Positions 52,033-59,612 of a stretch of DNA of 64,000 nt are shown piece by piece (positions within the stretch are counted from its first letter, which is position 1; every line of letters starts with the position of its first letter). The stretch lies in contig NZ_QMHQ01000004.1 of NCBI RefSeq assembly GCF_003313325.1, forward strand, positions 124,001 through 188,000, given 5' to 3'. The notes beneath the pieces were generated by a model that was given only the letters and a program-made list of their open reading frames with translations, had not been told where the DNA came from and did no database searches. A program made the position numbers and the translations under genes. This DNA is from Pedobacter namyangjuensis (GTDB lineage: Bacteria; Bacteroidota; Bacteroidia; Sphingobacteriales; Sphingobacteriaceae).

Positions 52033-52584
52033 TTATCTCGGCGGTAATTGATAATTTATCAAACCATATTTTTTAATTAAAGTCCCGGAGCCAGCATCTT
52101 GCCCGTTGATTTTTTCATAGCCTCCACCTCTGCACTCACATGAGCCAACAGGACCGAACATCCCGTAATTGTAACCTGCAGTGTAGCTAAATCCGGATAA
52201 TACGTAATAACGTTTGCCTACATAAACAATCAGTTTATCATTTATGTTGAAATGCTCAAATGGTAAAATCACGGTTTGCAGCTCTACCTGGCTATTAAGT
52301 TCGGCGCTAACAACCGTATCTTTTGCTAATAATTTATTTTGCTGAAGGTAAAAGCGAATTTCCTTTAATTCCTTTTTACTGAAACCTCCTAAATAGATTG
52401 GCAATTTTCCGTCGACCGTTGTAATCGTATCACACACTTCCTTTTGCATACGAATGGCTTCCTTCTTTGAACTATATTGGTTCCACTCCACACTGCCCCA
52501 TACAAAAGCAACCAATAATAAAATCACACCAATTATAATGGCGATAAAAATTGCTATGACCTTAAAAATTTTCCTTGCTGTCAT
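52033..52584 (-). CDS. Membrane-anchored protein of unknown function
   Basis: The 183-residue protein has one N-terminal helix (5-28) and an extracytoplasmic domain with several Cys and Gly residues near the end (GPVGSCECRGGGYEKINGQDAGSG). It lacks a known family signature. Its ATG shares one base with the stop of the TonB-like gene, so it is coupled to it. Confidence 0.6.
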   Translation of the reverse strand: MTARKIFKVIAIFIAIIIGVILLLVAFVWGSVEWNQYSSKKEAIRMQKEVCDTITTVDGKLPIYLGGFSKKELKEIRFYLQQNKLLAKDTVVSAELNSQVELQTVILPFEHFNINDKLIVYVGKRYYVLSGFSYTAGYNYGMFGPVGSCECRGGGYEKINGQDAGSGTLIKKYGLINYQLPPR

Positions 52585-53354
52585 TATTCCGTTGTTTTAA
52601 AACTTACTGGCATAGTATAATACGACCTCACAAATTTACCGTTTAGCTTTGCGGGTGTCCATTTTGGCATTCTTTTCAACACACGGATTACCTCTTCGTC
52701 ACAGCCGTATCCTAACTTTTGCACAATTTGAATATTGCTAATAGAACCATCAAGCTCAATGGTAAACTTTACGCGTACTGTTCCGTTAACGCCCTCTTCA
52801 ACAGCCTCATCGGGATATTGAACATTGTTAGCAATAAATTGTCTTGCTTTGTTTATACCGCCAGGAAACTCAGCCGGTATATCAACCTTTTCAGGATTTT
52901 CTGTATTGTCGTAGCGTGGCAATGGCGCAATCGGCGCTGGGTTTAGAGGCGCTACAAATGTAGAAACCGCTGTTTTTACAGACAGTAAGCCTTTATCATT
53001 TTGTGTATAAACTCTAAGTATAGTTGCTTTATTCGGCTCTTTTTGATAGAAAAATATCTGATTTTTAATCACTTCGTAACTACCACTTTTAACGGTATCG
53101 CCCGTATTTCGATTTACAATATGTTTGATCTCTTTTCCAATTCTTTGGGTTTTACCATATCTGTACAAATTGTAAAAAACAGTGTCATTCTTTGCTTTCG
53201 CATTTCCATGGCTCAGGTTTATATAGTAACTGGTATTGTCAACTTTGAAAGCAAAATCAGGCGTTCTACCTTGTGCGTAACTAGTCGCAGTTAAAATTGA
53301 AAAAGCGAAAACCATGGCAAGCTTTCGTTTTATAGATGTTTGTACAATAATCAT
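52584..53354 (-). CDS. Exported TonB C-terminal domain protein
   Basis: The 256-residue protein has a signal peptide (residues 10-27, ending TSYAQ). A beta-rich domain follows (30-140) and then TonB_C (about 155-256): FPGGINKARQFIANNVQYPDEAVEEGVNGTVRVKF, then YGCDEEVIRVLKRMPKWTPAKLNGK and YTMPVSFK. The transmembrane anchor and Pro-rich linker of a normal TonB are missing. It heads the longest operon of the array (down to 48470), driven by promoter site D. Confidence 0.8.
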   Translation of the reverse strand: MIIVQTSIKRKLAMVFAFSILTATSYAQGRTPDFAFKVDNTSYYINLSHGNAKAKNDTVFYNLYRYGKTQRIGKEIKHIVNRNTGDTVKSGSYEVIKNQIFFYQKEPNKATILRVYTQNDKGLLSVKTAVSTFVAPLNPAPIAPLPRYDNTENPEKVDIPAEFPGGINKARQFIANNVQYPDEAVEEGVNGTVRVKFTIELDGSISNIQIVQKLGYGCDEEVIRVLKRMPKWTPAKLNGKFVRSYYTMPVSFKTTE

Positions 53355-53374
53355 GTTCGTTTTAAATAGGTAAT

Positions 53375-53464
53375 TGAAGATAGAACATTAAAAGTTCATG
53401 TCTTAGTAGAACTTGTTATTCGTAGATAACCGTCTATTATTTGTTACAAAAACCTTATTATTCG
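53375..53464 (-). promoter_or_regulatory. Promoter site D with three 21-bp-phased repeats
   Basis: On the minus strand CGAATAATAA (53464-53455), CAAATAATAG (53443-53434) and CGAATAACAA (53422-53413) repeat every 21 bp. TATCTTCA starts 40 nt after the proximal repeat, at 53382. It lies just upstream of the TonB-like operon. The rest of this spacer is plain A/T-rich DNA. Confidence 0.68.
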
Positions 53465-53532
53465 CAAACGATGACCATTTAACAACCATAGCATCAAACA
53501 AACAAAATTCAAATACGATAAGTTTGAAAGAT

Positions 53533-55008
53533 TTAAGTGGATAAAATTAATACCCGTTTTAATGATTTTCGTAAAATATCTATTGCGTTTTCCATTTCAT
53601 TTCTATCTAAATGCCCGAATCCCAAACGAATTGCCCGAAGGTTTTTGGTTTGATATAATATTGTTTTAGGTAGAAACAAACCTCCTTTTGCGCACTCTTG
53701 CTTAAGTTTTATTAAGCTAAAATCATCAAGCCACTCTACCCAAACGGCTAGGCCACGTGCTGGCATTTTAAATTTGATGCTAGTACCCAGTTTTTTGTTC
53801 AACAAATCCACAAAGTCATCTCGGCGCTCCCTGTATATTTTTTTGTTTTTTTTCGCAAGGCGATGAACTTCTCCGTCTTCTAACCAATGGGTTAAAACCT
53901 GTTCTTTTATCACATCAATTCCGGGTTCTAAAATCCGCTGATGTTTTTCCAACTCAGCAATAAAATCGGCGGGTGCTGTAATAAACCCGTAGCCAAATCC
54001 CGATGGCAAAGAACGAGCAAACGAACCAATATAAACTACATTAGCATTCGGATTTACAGCTGATAACGGCAGGATTGGATTATTATCATAATGAAAATCA
54101 AAATCGTAATCATCTTCTATTACTACGAAATTATAAACGCCCGCCAAGGCTAAAATTTCCATTCTTCGCTTTGCGCTTAAACAATTTGTGGTTGGGTAAT
54201 GATAGTTTGAAGTGAGGTATAAGGCTCTTATTGTATTTTCTTCACAAACCTTTCTTAACGCTTTGGTAGCTATGCCCTCTTCATCAACCGGTATCGTTAT
54301 AATTTGTGCGCCACTGTCAAGCAAAGTCATGTTTGCACCATAATAACTGGGTGATGCCACTACTACTTTATCGCCCTGCGAAATTAATAGCTTGCTTACT
54401 AAAAACAAGGCTACTTCATGACTGCTGGTAGTAAGAATATTTGACGAAGCAATTCGTAGACCGCGAGTTACGTTCAAAAAATTAGAAAAGTGATTTTTAA
54501 ATTCGGTATGTGATTGCGATTGTAACTGTTTCCAACTTATGCCATTTTTCTTTCTTTTTAATCTCGAAACATATAGTCTTGCCAGAATATCGGTTTGCAC
54601 CAATCGTAAATCTGGTAATCCGTCGTTAAATTGATAAGGCAAATTGCTGGTTTCAACCGGATCTTCCAAAATCAGCGAATGCCTAAAAGAGAAACTTTTA
54701 CTTACGCTACCAACAGGCTTTGCTTCCTTAATTTGCTTTTGATTGGAAAGAATAAATGTTCCTTTGTTAGGCAATATTTTTATAAAACCTTGCAGTTGCA
54801 AATCATCAAAAGCCTTTATTAGTGTATTACGATTTACATTAAGCAAACCACACAACACACGCGTACCCGGAAGTTTTGTTCCCTCGGGTAGCAAACCCAT
54901 CTGAATAGCCTTTATAAACTCGAAAACAATTTGCAAATAAACTGCAATACCGTCGTATTTTTTAAGCTGAATAAAACTTTGAAAAGGAATTTGAACCGGA
55001 CTACTCAT
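53533..55008 (-). CDS. MocR-type regulator (GntR helix-turn-helix + aminotransferase-like domain)
   Basis: The 491-residue protein has an N-terminal GntR winged helix (LPEGTKLPGTRVLCGLLNVNRNTLIKAFDDLQ, about 40-72) and a class I aminotransferase-fold domain (about 110-490). The fold keeps the IEDDYDFDFHYD motif. The position of the PLP-binding Lys (usually SK in GTFSKSL) reads GSFARSL, with Arg332. A Schiff base with PLP therefore cannot form in the usual way. The start is ATG 55008. It is divergent from a TonB receptor gene and probably controls it. Confidence 0.88.
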   Translation of the reverse strand: MSSPVQIPFQSFIQLKKYDGIAVYLQIVFEFIKAIQMGLLPEGTKLPGTRVLCGLLNVNRNTLIKAFDDLQLQGFIKILPNKGTFILSNQKQIKEAKPVGSVSKSFSFRHSLILEDPVETSNLPYQFNDGLPDLRLVQTDILARLYVSRLKRKKNGISWKQLQSQSHTEFKNHFSNFLNVTRGLRIASSNILTTSSHEVALFLVSKLLISQGDKVVVASPSYYGANMTLLDSGAQIITIPVDEEGIATKALRKVCEENTIRALYLTSNYHYPTTNCLSAKRRMEILALAGVYNFVVIEDDYDFDFHYDNNPILPLSAVNPNANVVYIGSFARSLPSGFGYGFITAPADFIAELEKHQRILEPGIDVIKEQVLTHWLEDGEVHRLAKKNKKIYRERRDDFVDLLNKKLGTSIKFKMPARGLAVWVEWLDDFSLIKLKQECAKGGLFLPKTILYQTKNLRAIRLGFGHLDRNEMENAIDILRKSLKRVLILST

Positions 55009-55019
55009 TTTATACAAAC

Positions 55020-55056
55020 TGGTACACTTTAGTGGTACGGCAAGATACTACTTTTG
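55020..55056 (+). promoter_or_regulatory. Promoter of the TonB receptor with direct repeats
   Basis: Two copies of TGGTAC (55020-55025 and 55033-55038) are 13 bp apart. The -7 box TACTTTTG is at 55049-55056, 15 nt before the ATG. The direct repeats lie at the -33 region and are a good MocR binding-site candidate. Direct repeats are the usual MocR target type. Confidence 0.55.
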
Positions 55057-55071
55057 CAAAAAAACAAACAA

Positions 55072-56940
55072 ATGAAAAAAATTTACTTTAGCATATTTTG
55101 TATTGTCCTAACGGGAAATCTTTTTGCCCAAAACCAAAAGGACACTGTTATTACCATGAAAGATGTAGTAATTAACGAGAACCGATTTAATACGCCAATT
55201 TCAAAACAAAATAGAAATGTATATGTGATTGATAATGTAACAATTGCGAAATTGCCAGGCAGAACACTTCAAGAAGTTCTACAATATGCTAATGGAATAG
55301 ACATAAGGCAACGAGGTGCTTTTGGCGGACAAGCAGACATTAGTGTTGATGGTGGAAGTTTTGAGCAAACGGTTTTGCTATTAAACGGCACAAAAATTAT
55401 CGATATGCAAACTGCCCACAACATGCTTAATTTACCAATTCCGGTTGAGGCAATTGAAAGAATTGAAATTGTTCGTGGCCCAGCTGCACGTATTTACGGT
55501 ATAAACAGTTTAACTGGCGCCATAAACATTGTTACTAAAAAACCAACTAGCTCTGGCGTTTTGGTCTCTACTTATGCCGGTTCAAATTTCGAAAAAAATA
55601 CGGATGGAAATGGAAATACCTTTGTGGGAGGTGGCGTACAGGCTGGCGGTGTTTTGAGCAAAAAAAATCATCAACATTCTATTTTTGGCTCCTATGATAA
55701 AGGCAACGGTTATCGTTTTAATACGGGCTTCGAAAACAACAAATTACTTTATCAGGGAAACTTCCAACTAGATGAACTAAATACAATTGATGCTTTATTT
55801 GGCTATGTTAAGAGTGGTTTTGGCGCCAATGGTTTTTACGCAAGTCCGGGAGATAGAAATTCTGACGAGCATGTACAAACCACACTTGCTTCTATACAAT
55901 CTAAACATCAAATTTCTAACAAGTGGACATTAATGCCTCGTTTAAGTTACCGCTACAACTTTGATGATTACCGTTATTTTGGGCCGACGAATTTAAATGC
56001 CGGCAGAAGCAGACATTACAGCAACTCGTTTTCTGCAGAGCTAAATACCAGCTATAAAATTGCCAAAGGCGAATTTGGGTTTGGAGCAGAGGCCAGAAAA
56101 GACGATATAAATTCGACTAGTATTGGCGAACGCGATAGGGATAATTTAGGAATTTATGCGCAGTACAGAACACAATTATTGGAAAAACTAAATGTAAATA
56201 TTGGTACTTATCTTAACTACAATTCTGACTATAAATGGCAAATTTACCCAGGCTTGGATGCTAGCTACGAGATTGCAAGCGGTGTAAAATTCGTTACCAA
56301 CATTGGTACAAGTCAGCGTATTCCATCTTTTACTGATTTATATTTAAACCAACGCCCCGGAAATATTGGTAACGAAAACCTTTCTTCAGAAAATGCTTTA
56401 CAAGCAGAATTAGGTTTAAAGATTGATAAAGGGAACTTCAATTTTAATGCAAACTATTTTTACAGAACCATAGATAAGTTTATTGATTGGACGCGTTCTG
56501 TTACTACCGACCCTTGGCAAAGTAATAACATTGGCGATTTGCAGACTAACGGTATTAACTTTAGAGCTAACTATAATTTTGCAGTTGCTGAAAAATCCAA
56601 AATCAATATTAATTTAGGTTATTCTTATCTAGATTCTGAGTTTAAAAACATCAACTCGCAACTGGCATTTAAATACTTAATTTCATCATTAAAACATCAA
56701 GTTACCAACACAGTTGATTTTCGTTATTCAAATTTTTCTGTGTTGCTTGCAACGCGTTTTAACGAGAGAATGCAAGGCCCATCTTATTGGATAAACGATG
56801 TAAGATTATCGCAATCGGTAGATAAATTTACTTTCTTTCTGGATGCGCAAAATATATTTGATACTACCTACAATGAAATTGGCGCTATTCCACTACCATC
56901 AAGGTGGATGAGTTTGGGTGTTAAGTTTGTGAGTTTCTAA
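55072..56940 (+). CDS. TonB-dependent receptor, BtuB/FecA-like without regulatory domain
   Basis: The 622-residue protein has a signal peptide (SIFCIVLTGNLFAQ). A TonB-box-like segment (TVITMKDVVI) is followed by a plug (about 45-155: LPGRTLQEVLQYANGIDIRQRG, then RIEIVRGPAARIYGINSLTGAINIV). A 22-strand-type barrel ends in SLGVKFVSF with a terminal Phe. Short length and no CarboxypepD domain fit a BtuB-type importer of a cofactor or metal chelate. The divergent MocR gene suggests a vitamin or amine ligand, but that is inference. A terminator follows. Confidence 0.9.
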   Translation: MKKIYFSIFCIVLTGNLFAQNQKDTVITMKDVVINENRFNTPISKQNRNVYVIDNVTIAKLPGRTLQEVLQYANGIDIRQRGAFGGQADISVDGGSFEQTVLLLNGTKIIDMQTAHNMLNLPIPVEAIERIEIVRGPAARIYGINSLTGAINIVTKKPTSSGVLVSTYAGSNFEKNTDGNGNTFVGGGVQAGGVLSKKNHQHSIFGSYDKGNGYRFNTGFENNKLLYQGNFQLDELNTIDALFGYVKSGFGANGFYASPGDRNSDEHVQTTLASIQSKHQISNKWTLMPRLSYRYNFDDYRYFGPTNLNAGRSRHYSNSFSAELNTSYKIAKGEFGFGAEARKDDINSTSIGERDRDNLGIYAQYRTQLLEKLNVNIGTYLNYNSDYKWQIYPGLDASYEIASGVKFVTNIGTSQRIPSFTDLYLNQRPGNIGNENLSSENALQAELGLKIDKGNFNFNANYFYRTIDKFIDWTRSVTTDPWQSNNIGDLQTNGINFRANYNFAVAEKSKININLGYSYLDSEFKNINSQLAFKYLISSLKHQVTNTVDFRYSNFSVLLATRFNERMQGPSYWINDVRLSQSVDKFTFFLDAQNIFDTTYNEIGAIPLPSRWMSLGVKFVSF

Positions 56941-56947
56941 AAACACC

Positions 56948-56979
56948 AAAAGCGCTAGCAGAACGTTAGTGCTTTTTTT
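56948..56979 (+). terminator. Rho-independent terminator
   Basis: AAAAGCGCTA (56948-56957) pairs with TAGTGCTTTT (56967-56976) with one mismatch and a T run. It ends the TonB receptor gene. Confidence 0.6.
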
Positions 56980-57070
56980 ATAAGCTATTTTAAGCCGAAT
57001 GTTTAGAGTGTGTTTTAGATTTGCAGAGTTACGTTAGAGCGGAGAAGTTTTATTCACTGTATAAACAAAA

Positions 57071-57132
57071 ATAGCCCCGGTTGTAGCGAGCATCCCGATT
57101 TTTCATCGGGATAAAGCGTAAAACGGGACTAT
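57071..57132. repeat. Intergenic palindromic repeat (family 1)
   Basis: A clear copy: ATAGCCCCGGTTGTAGCG, the hairpin ATCCCGAT-TTTTC-ATCGGGAT (57092-57112), AAAGCG, and the end CGGGACTAT. It lies downstream of the PfkB kinase gene. Confidence 0.7.
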
Positions 57133-57173
57133 CTTTATATAGTTGCAGTGTACCTGCGCTTCAGAAAACGAGA

Positions 57174-58097
57174 TTAACTCTGTTTAATTTCAAAGCTACT
57201 TAAGTTTACAAATTGCTGTAAACGCAAAGCGATATCTTCCTGACTTAGCGAAAGTAAACGCTCTGTTCCAAATTTTTCTACACAGAACGACGCTAATGCT
57301 GAACCGTAAATTAAAGCGTTTTTCATATTGTTGAAGTTTACGGTGCCAACTTGTGCCAAGTAACCGATAAAACCACCAGCAAAAGTATCTCCAGCGCCAG
57401 TCGGATCAAAAACATCTGCTAGAGGAAGGGCTGGAGCAGAGAAAATTTTGTCTTCGTGGAACAACAGTGCGCCGTGTTCTCCTTTTTTGATGATAAGGTA
57501 CTTAGGGCCCATGGTAAGGATTTTTTTAGCTGCCTTAACCAAAGAGTATTCGCCAGAAAGTTGGCGAGCCTCAGAATCGTTTATGGTTAGAACGTCAACC
57601 ATTTTAATGGTTTCCAACAAATCGTCCATCATAATGTCCATCCAGAAGTTCATCGTATCTAGAACGATTAATTTAGGGCGATTTTTAAGGCGTTTAATAA
57701 CGGTTTGCTGTATTTGTGGCGTAAGGTTGCCTAACATCAAATACTCGCAGTCTTGGTAGCTTTCTGGAATAATTGGGTCGAAGTGTTCTAAAACGTTTAG
57801 TTCTGTTACTAAAGTATCACGACTATTCATATCGTTGTGGTATTTGCCACTCCAGAAGAAAGATTTTTCTCCAGCTTTAATTTGCAATCCTTCGGTATCT
57901 ACACCTTTGTCGTTTAAAGTTTGGATGTCTTCTTTTTTGAAATCATCGCCAACTACAGCAACAATTTTTGTTTTATTATAGAAGTAAGATGCTGCCAAAC
58001 TAGCGTAAGTTGCAGCGCCGCCAACAATTTTATCCGTTTTTCCAAAAGGTGTTTCAATGGCGTCAAAAGCCACAGTACCTATGATTATCAAGCTCAT
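57174..58097 (-). CDS. PfkB-family carbohydrate/nucleoside kinase
   Basis: The 307-residue kinase has the N-terminal signature IIIGTVAFDAIETPFGK and GGAATYASLAASYF. The ATP/anion-hole motif is DPTGAGDTFAGGF (about 232-244), with catalytic Asp in GAGD. It is a ribokinase-fold ATP-dependent sugar or nucleoside kinase; the substrate cannot be set from sequence. It stands alone, between a repeat and the tRNA genes. Confidence 0.9.
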   Translation of the reverse strand: MSLIIIGTVAFDAIETPFGKTDKIVGGAATYASLAASYFYNKTKIVAVVGDDFKKEDIQTLNDKGVDTEGLQIKAGEKSFFWSGKYHNDMNSRDTLVTELNVLEHFDPIIPESYQDCEYLMLGNLTPQIQQTVIKRLKNRPKLIVLDTMNFWMDIMMDDLLETIKMVDVLTINDSEARQLSGEYSLVKAAKKILTMGPKYLIIKKGEHGALLFHEDKIFSAPALPLADVFDPTGAGDTFAGGFIGYLAQVGTVNFNNMKNALIYGSALASFCVEKFGTERLLSLSQEDIALRLQQFVNLSSFEIKQS

Positions 58098-58242
58098 ATA
58101 TATCTTGTTTAATTTTTTTTAAAAATTTTCACTGCAAATATTGCATAAATAATTTAAAAGCCCTAATATTGCATTCCCAAAACGAACAAGGCATTTTGTT
58201 AATTGCATTATTCCAAAGGCGTTTTCGGGAAACAACCAGCAC

Positions 58243-58316
58243 TCCTTCTTAGCTCAGCTGGTTAGAGCATCTGACTGTTAATCAGAGGGTCGCTGGTTCG
58301 AGCCCAGCAGAGGGAG
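58243..58316 (+). tRNA. tRNA-Asn (GTT)
   Basis: A 74-nt cloverleaf: acceptor TCCTTCT / AGAGGGA with one G-U, D-stem GCTC/GAGC, anticodon stem TCTGA/TCAGA around CTGTTAA (anticodon GTT), T-stem GCTGG/CCAGC. Discriminator G. CCA is not encoded. An identical copy follows at 58402. Confidence 0.97.
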
Positions 58317-58320
58317 CAAA

Positions 58321-58348
58321 AATCCTCACAGTAATGTGGGGATTTTTT
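58321..58348 (+). terminator. Terminator after the first tRNA-Asn
   Basis: AATCCTCACA and TGTGGGGATT pair (one T-G) around GTAA, followed by a T run. Confidence 0.8.
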
Positions 58349-58401
58349 ATGAAAACATTGCCAAAGGAGTTTGGCAGCATTACAATAACCAGAATAAATA
58401 T

Positions 58402-58475
58402 TCCTTCTTAGCTCAGCTGGTTAGAGCATCTGACTGTTAATCAGAGGGTCGCTGGTTCGAGCCCAGCAGAGGGAG
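58402..58475 (+). tRNA. tRNA-Asn (GTT), second copy
   Basis: Sequence identical to the copy at 58243-58316 over all 74 nt. Flanks differ, so each copy has its own terminator. The identity indicates recent duplication or gene conversion. Confidence 0.97.
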
Positions 58476-58491
58476 CTTGATAGCTCAAGCC

Positions 58492-58522
58492 AATCCCCAC
58501 TCCAAAAGAGTGGGGATTTTTT
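58492..58522 (+). terminator. Terminator after the second tRNA-Asn
   Basis: The perfect 11-bp stem AATCCCCACTC / GAGTGGGGATT around CAAAA is followed by a T run. Confidence 0.85.
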
Positions 58523-58578
58523 ATGCTCCATAATTAATCTCTTCTATCTATATTCAAAAGGTATTGCTATTTTTAAAC

Positions 58579-59325
58579 ATGCCTTTTCTAAGCGAGATCA
58601 ATATCCCGAGTTTCAACATCAACGATTATCCGTTTAACATTCCATCGTTTAAAAACGGTGTAAAGCTAAAATTGCGTAACAACGTTACTTTTTTCGTTGG
58701 CGAAAATGGTTCGGGTAAATCAACTTTATTAGAAACTGTTGCCGAAACTATAGGCTTTAGTTTAAGAGGAGGCAATAAAAACCATAACTTAAATATTGGA
58801 TCAAGCTTTACTGGCTATGAAAGTCAACTTACCGAACAAACCAAATTGGTTTGGACGCCTAAGCGGTTAAATAATGGCTTTTTTATGCGAGCAGAAAGTT
58901 TTTTCAATTTCGCAGATTATATAGATGAAATAGCGAAAGAACTAAACCCAGAAAAATTTTATGAAGCTTATGGTGGCAAATCTTTGCACCACCAATCCCA
59001 CGGAGAATCCTTCCTAGCGCTTTTCGCTAATCAATTTGAAAAAGGCATTTACATCCTCGATGAGCCCGAGGCAGCTTTGTCGCCAGCTAGAATTTTAAGT
59101 TTTATGACGATCATTAATCAATTAGAGAAATCTGGCAGAGCACAGTTCTTAATTGCCACGCACTCCCCTATGCTACTGTGCTATCCAGGAGCTGACATTT
59201 TCAGTTTTGATGAGGACGGTATTCAATCTGTAGATTACGAAGCAACCGAACATTACACCCTAACTAAGAATTTCTTGAACAACCCAGATGCTTATTTTAG
59301 ATTTTTATTTAGTAATGAAGACTAA
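58579..59325 (+). CDS. AAA family ATPase (ABC-type NTPase domain)
   Basis: The start is ATG 58579, giving 248 residues. It has Walker A GENGSGKST (41-49), a signature-like QSHGES (139-144), Walker B GIYILDEPEAAL (156-167) and the switch His in ATHSP (194-198). The arrangement is that of single-domain ABC/RecF-type ATPases, without membrane helices or a coiled coil. No partner gene (such as a TOPRIM or nuclease) is adjacent, so a role as a defence or repair ATPase cannot be shown. Confidence 0.88.
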   Translation: MPFLSEINIPSFNINDYPFNIPSFKNGVKLKLRNNVTFFVGENGSGKSTLLETVAETIGFSLRGGNKNHNLNIGSSFTGYESQLTEQTKLVWTPKRLNNGFFMRAESFFNFADYIDEIAKELNPEKFYEAYGGKSLHHQSHGESFLALFANQFEKGIYILDEPEAALSPARILSFMTIINQLEKSGRAQFLIATHSPMLLCYPGADIFSFDEDGIQSVDYEATEHYTLTKNFLNNPDAYFRFLFSNED

Positions 59326-59378
59326 CTAGTTTAATGCTCAAAGTTAACTCCCTTATTATCAACTGTATACTTTCAACT

Positions 59379-59612
59379 CTATAACAACACCCCTACCACT
59401 TCAAACTTCTCAAATACAGTTTCGGTATGCGGTGCATCGGCAAGTTCCTTAGTTAAATCCTGACCAGCCCAATGCTCGTAATGTTTACCGTTTTTCCAAA
59501 GTCTACTAGCACCAACATCATAAATTAAACCTTTGTAAGCTACCCAAATTTGCGGTTTATCTTGTCCGTTGCGCAAAGCGAGTTGTTGCTTGGTATAACT
59601 TAGTAAATCCAT
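59379..59612 (-). CDS. Cytochrome b5-like heme/steroid-binding domain protein (COG4892-like)
   Basis: The 77-residue cytosolic protein starts at ATG 59612 and shares one base with the stop of the upstream gene. It matches the cytochrome b5-like core: YTKQQLALRNGQDKPQIWVAYKGLIYDV, SRLWKNGKHYEHWAGQDLT and DAPHTETVFEKF. Possible heme ligands are His of KHYEHW and of APH. It lacks the HPGG motif of microsomal cytochrome b5, as in MAPR-type members. Probably a small heme or steroid carrier. Confidence 0.82.
   Translation of the reverse strand: MDLLSYTKQQLALRNGQDKPQIWVAYKGLIYDVGASRLWKNGKHYEHWAGQDLTKELADAPHTETVFEKFEVVGVLL

Noticed and set aside
26328..53354. Polymorphic toxin-immunity or T6SS island
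   Set aside because: MORN, WG and DKNYY families occur among predicted immunity proteins, but no toxin, PAAR/VgrG, Rhs core or secretion gene was found, and most proteins are exported; kept only as a loose hypothesis.
58579..59325. OLD/Gabija-like or other defence ATPase
   Set aside because: Only a single ABC-type ATPase domain is present, with no nuclease, TOPRIM or partner gene next to it.
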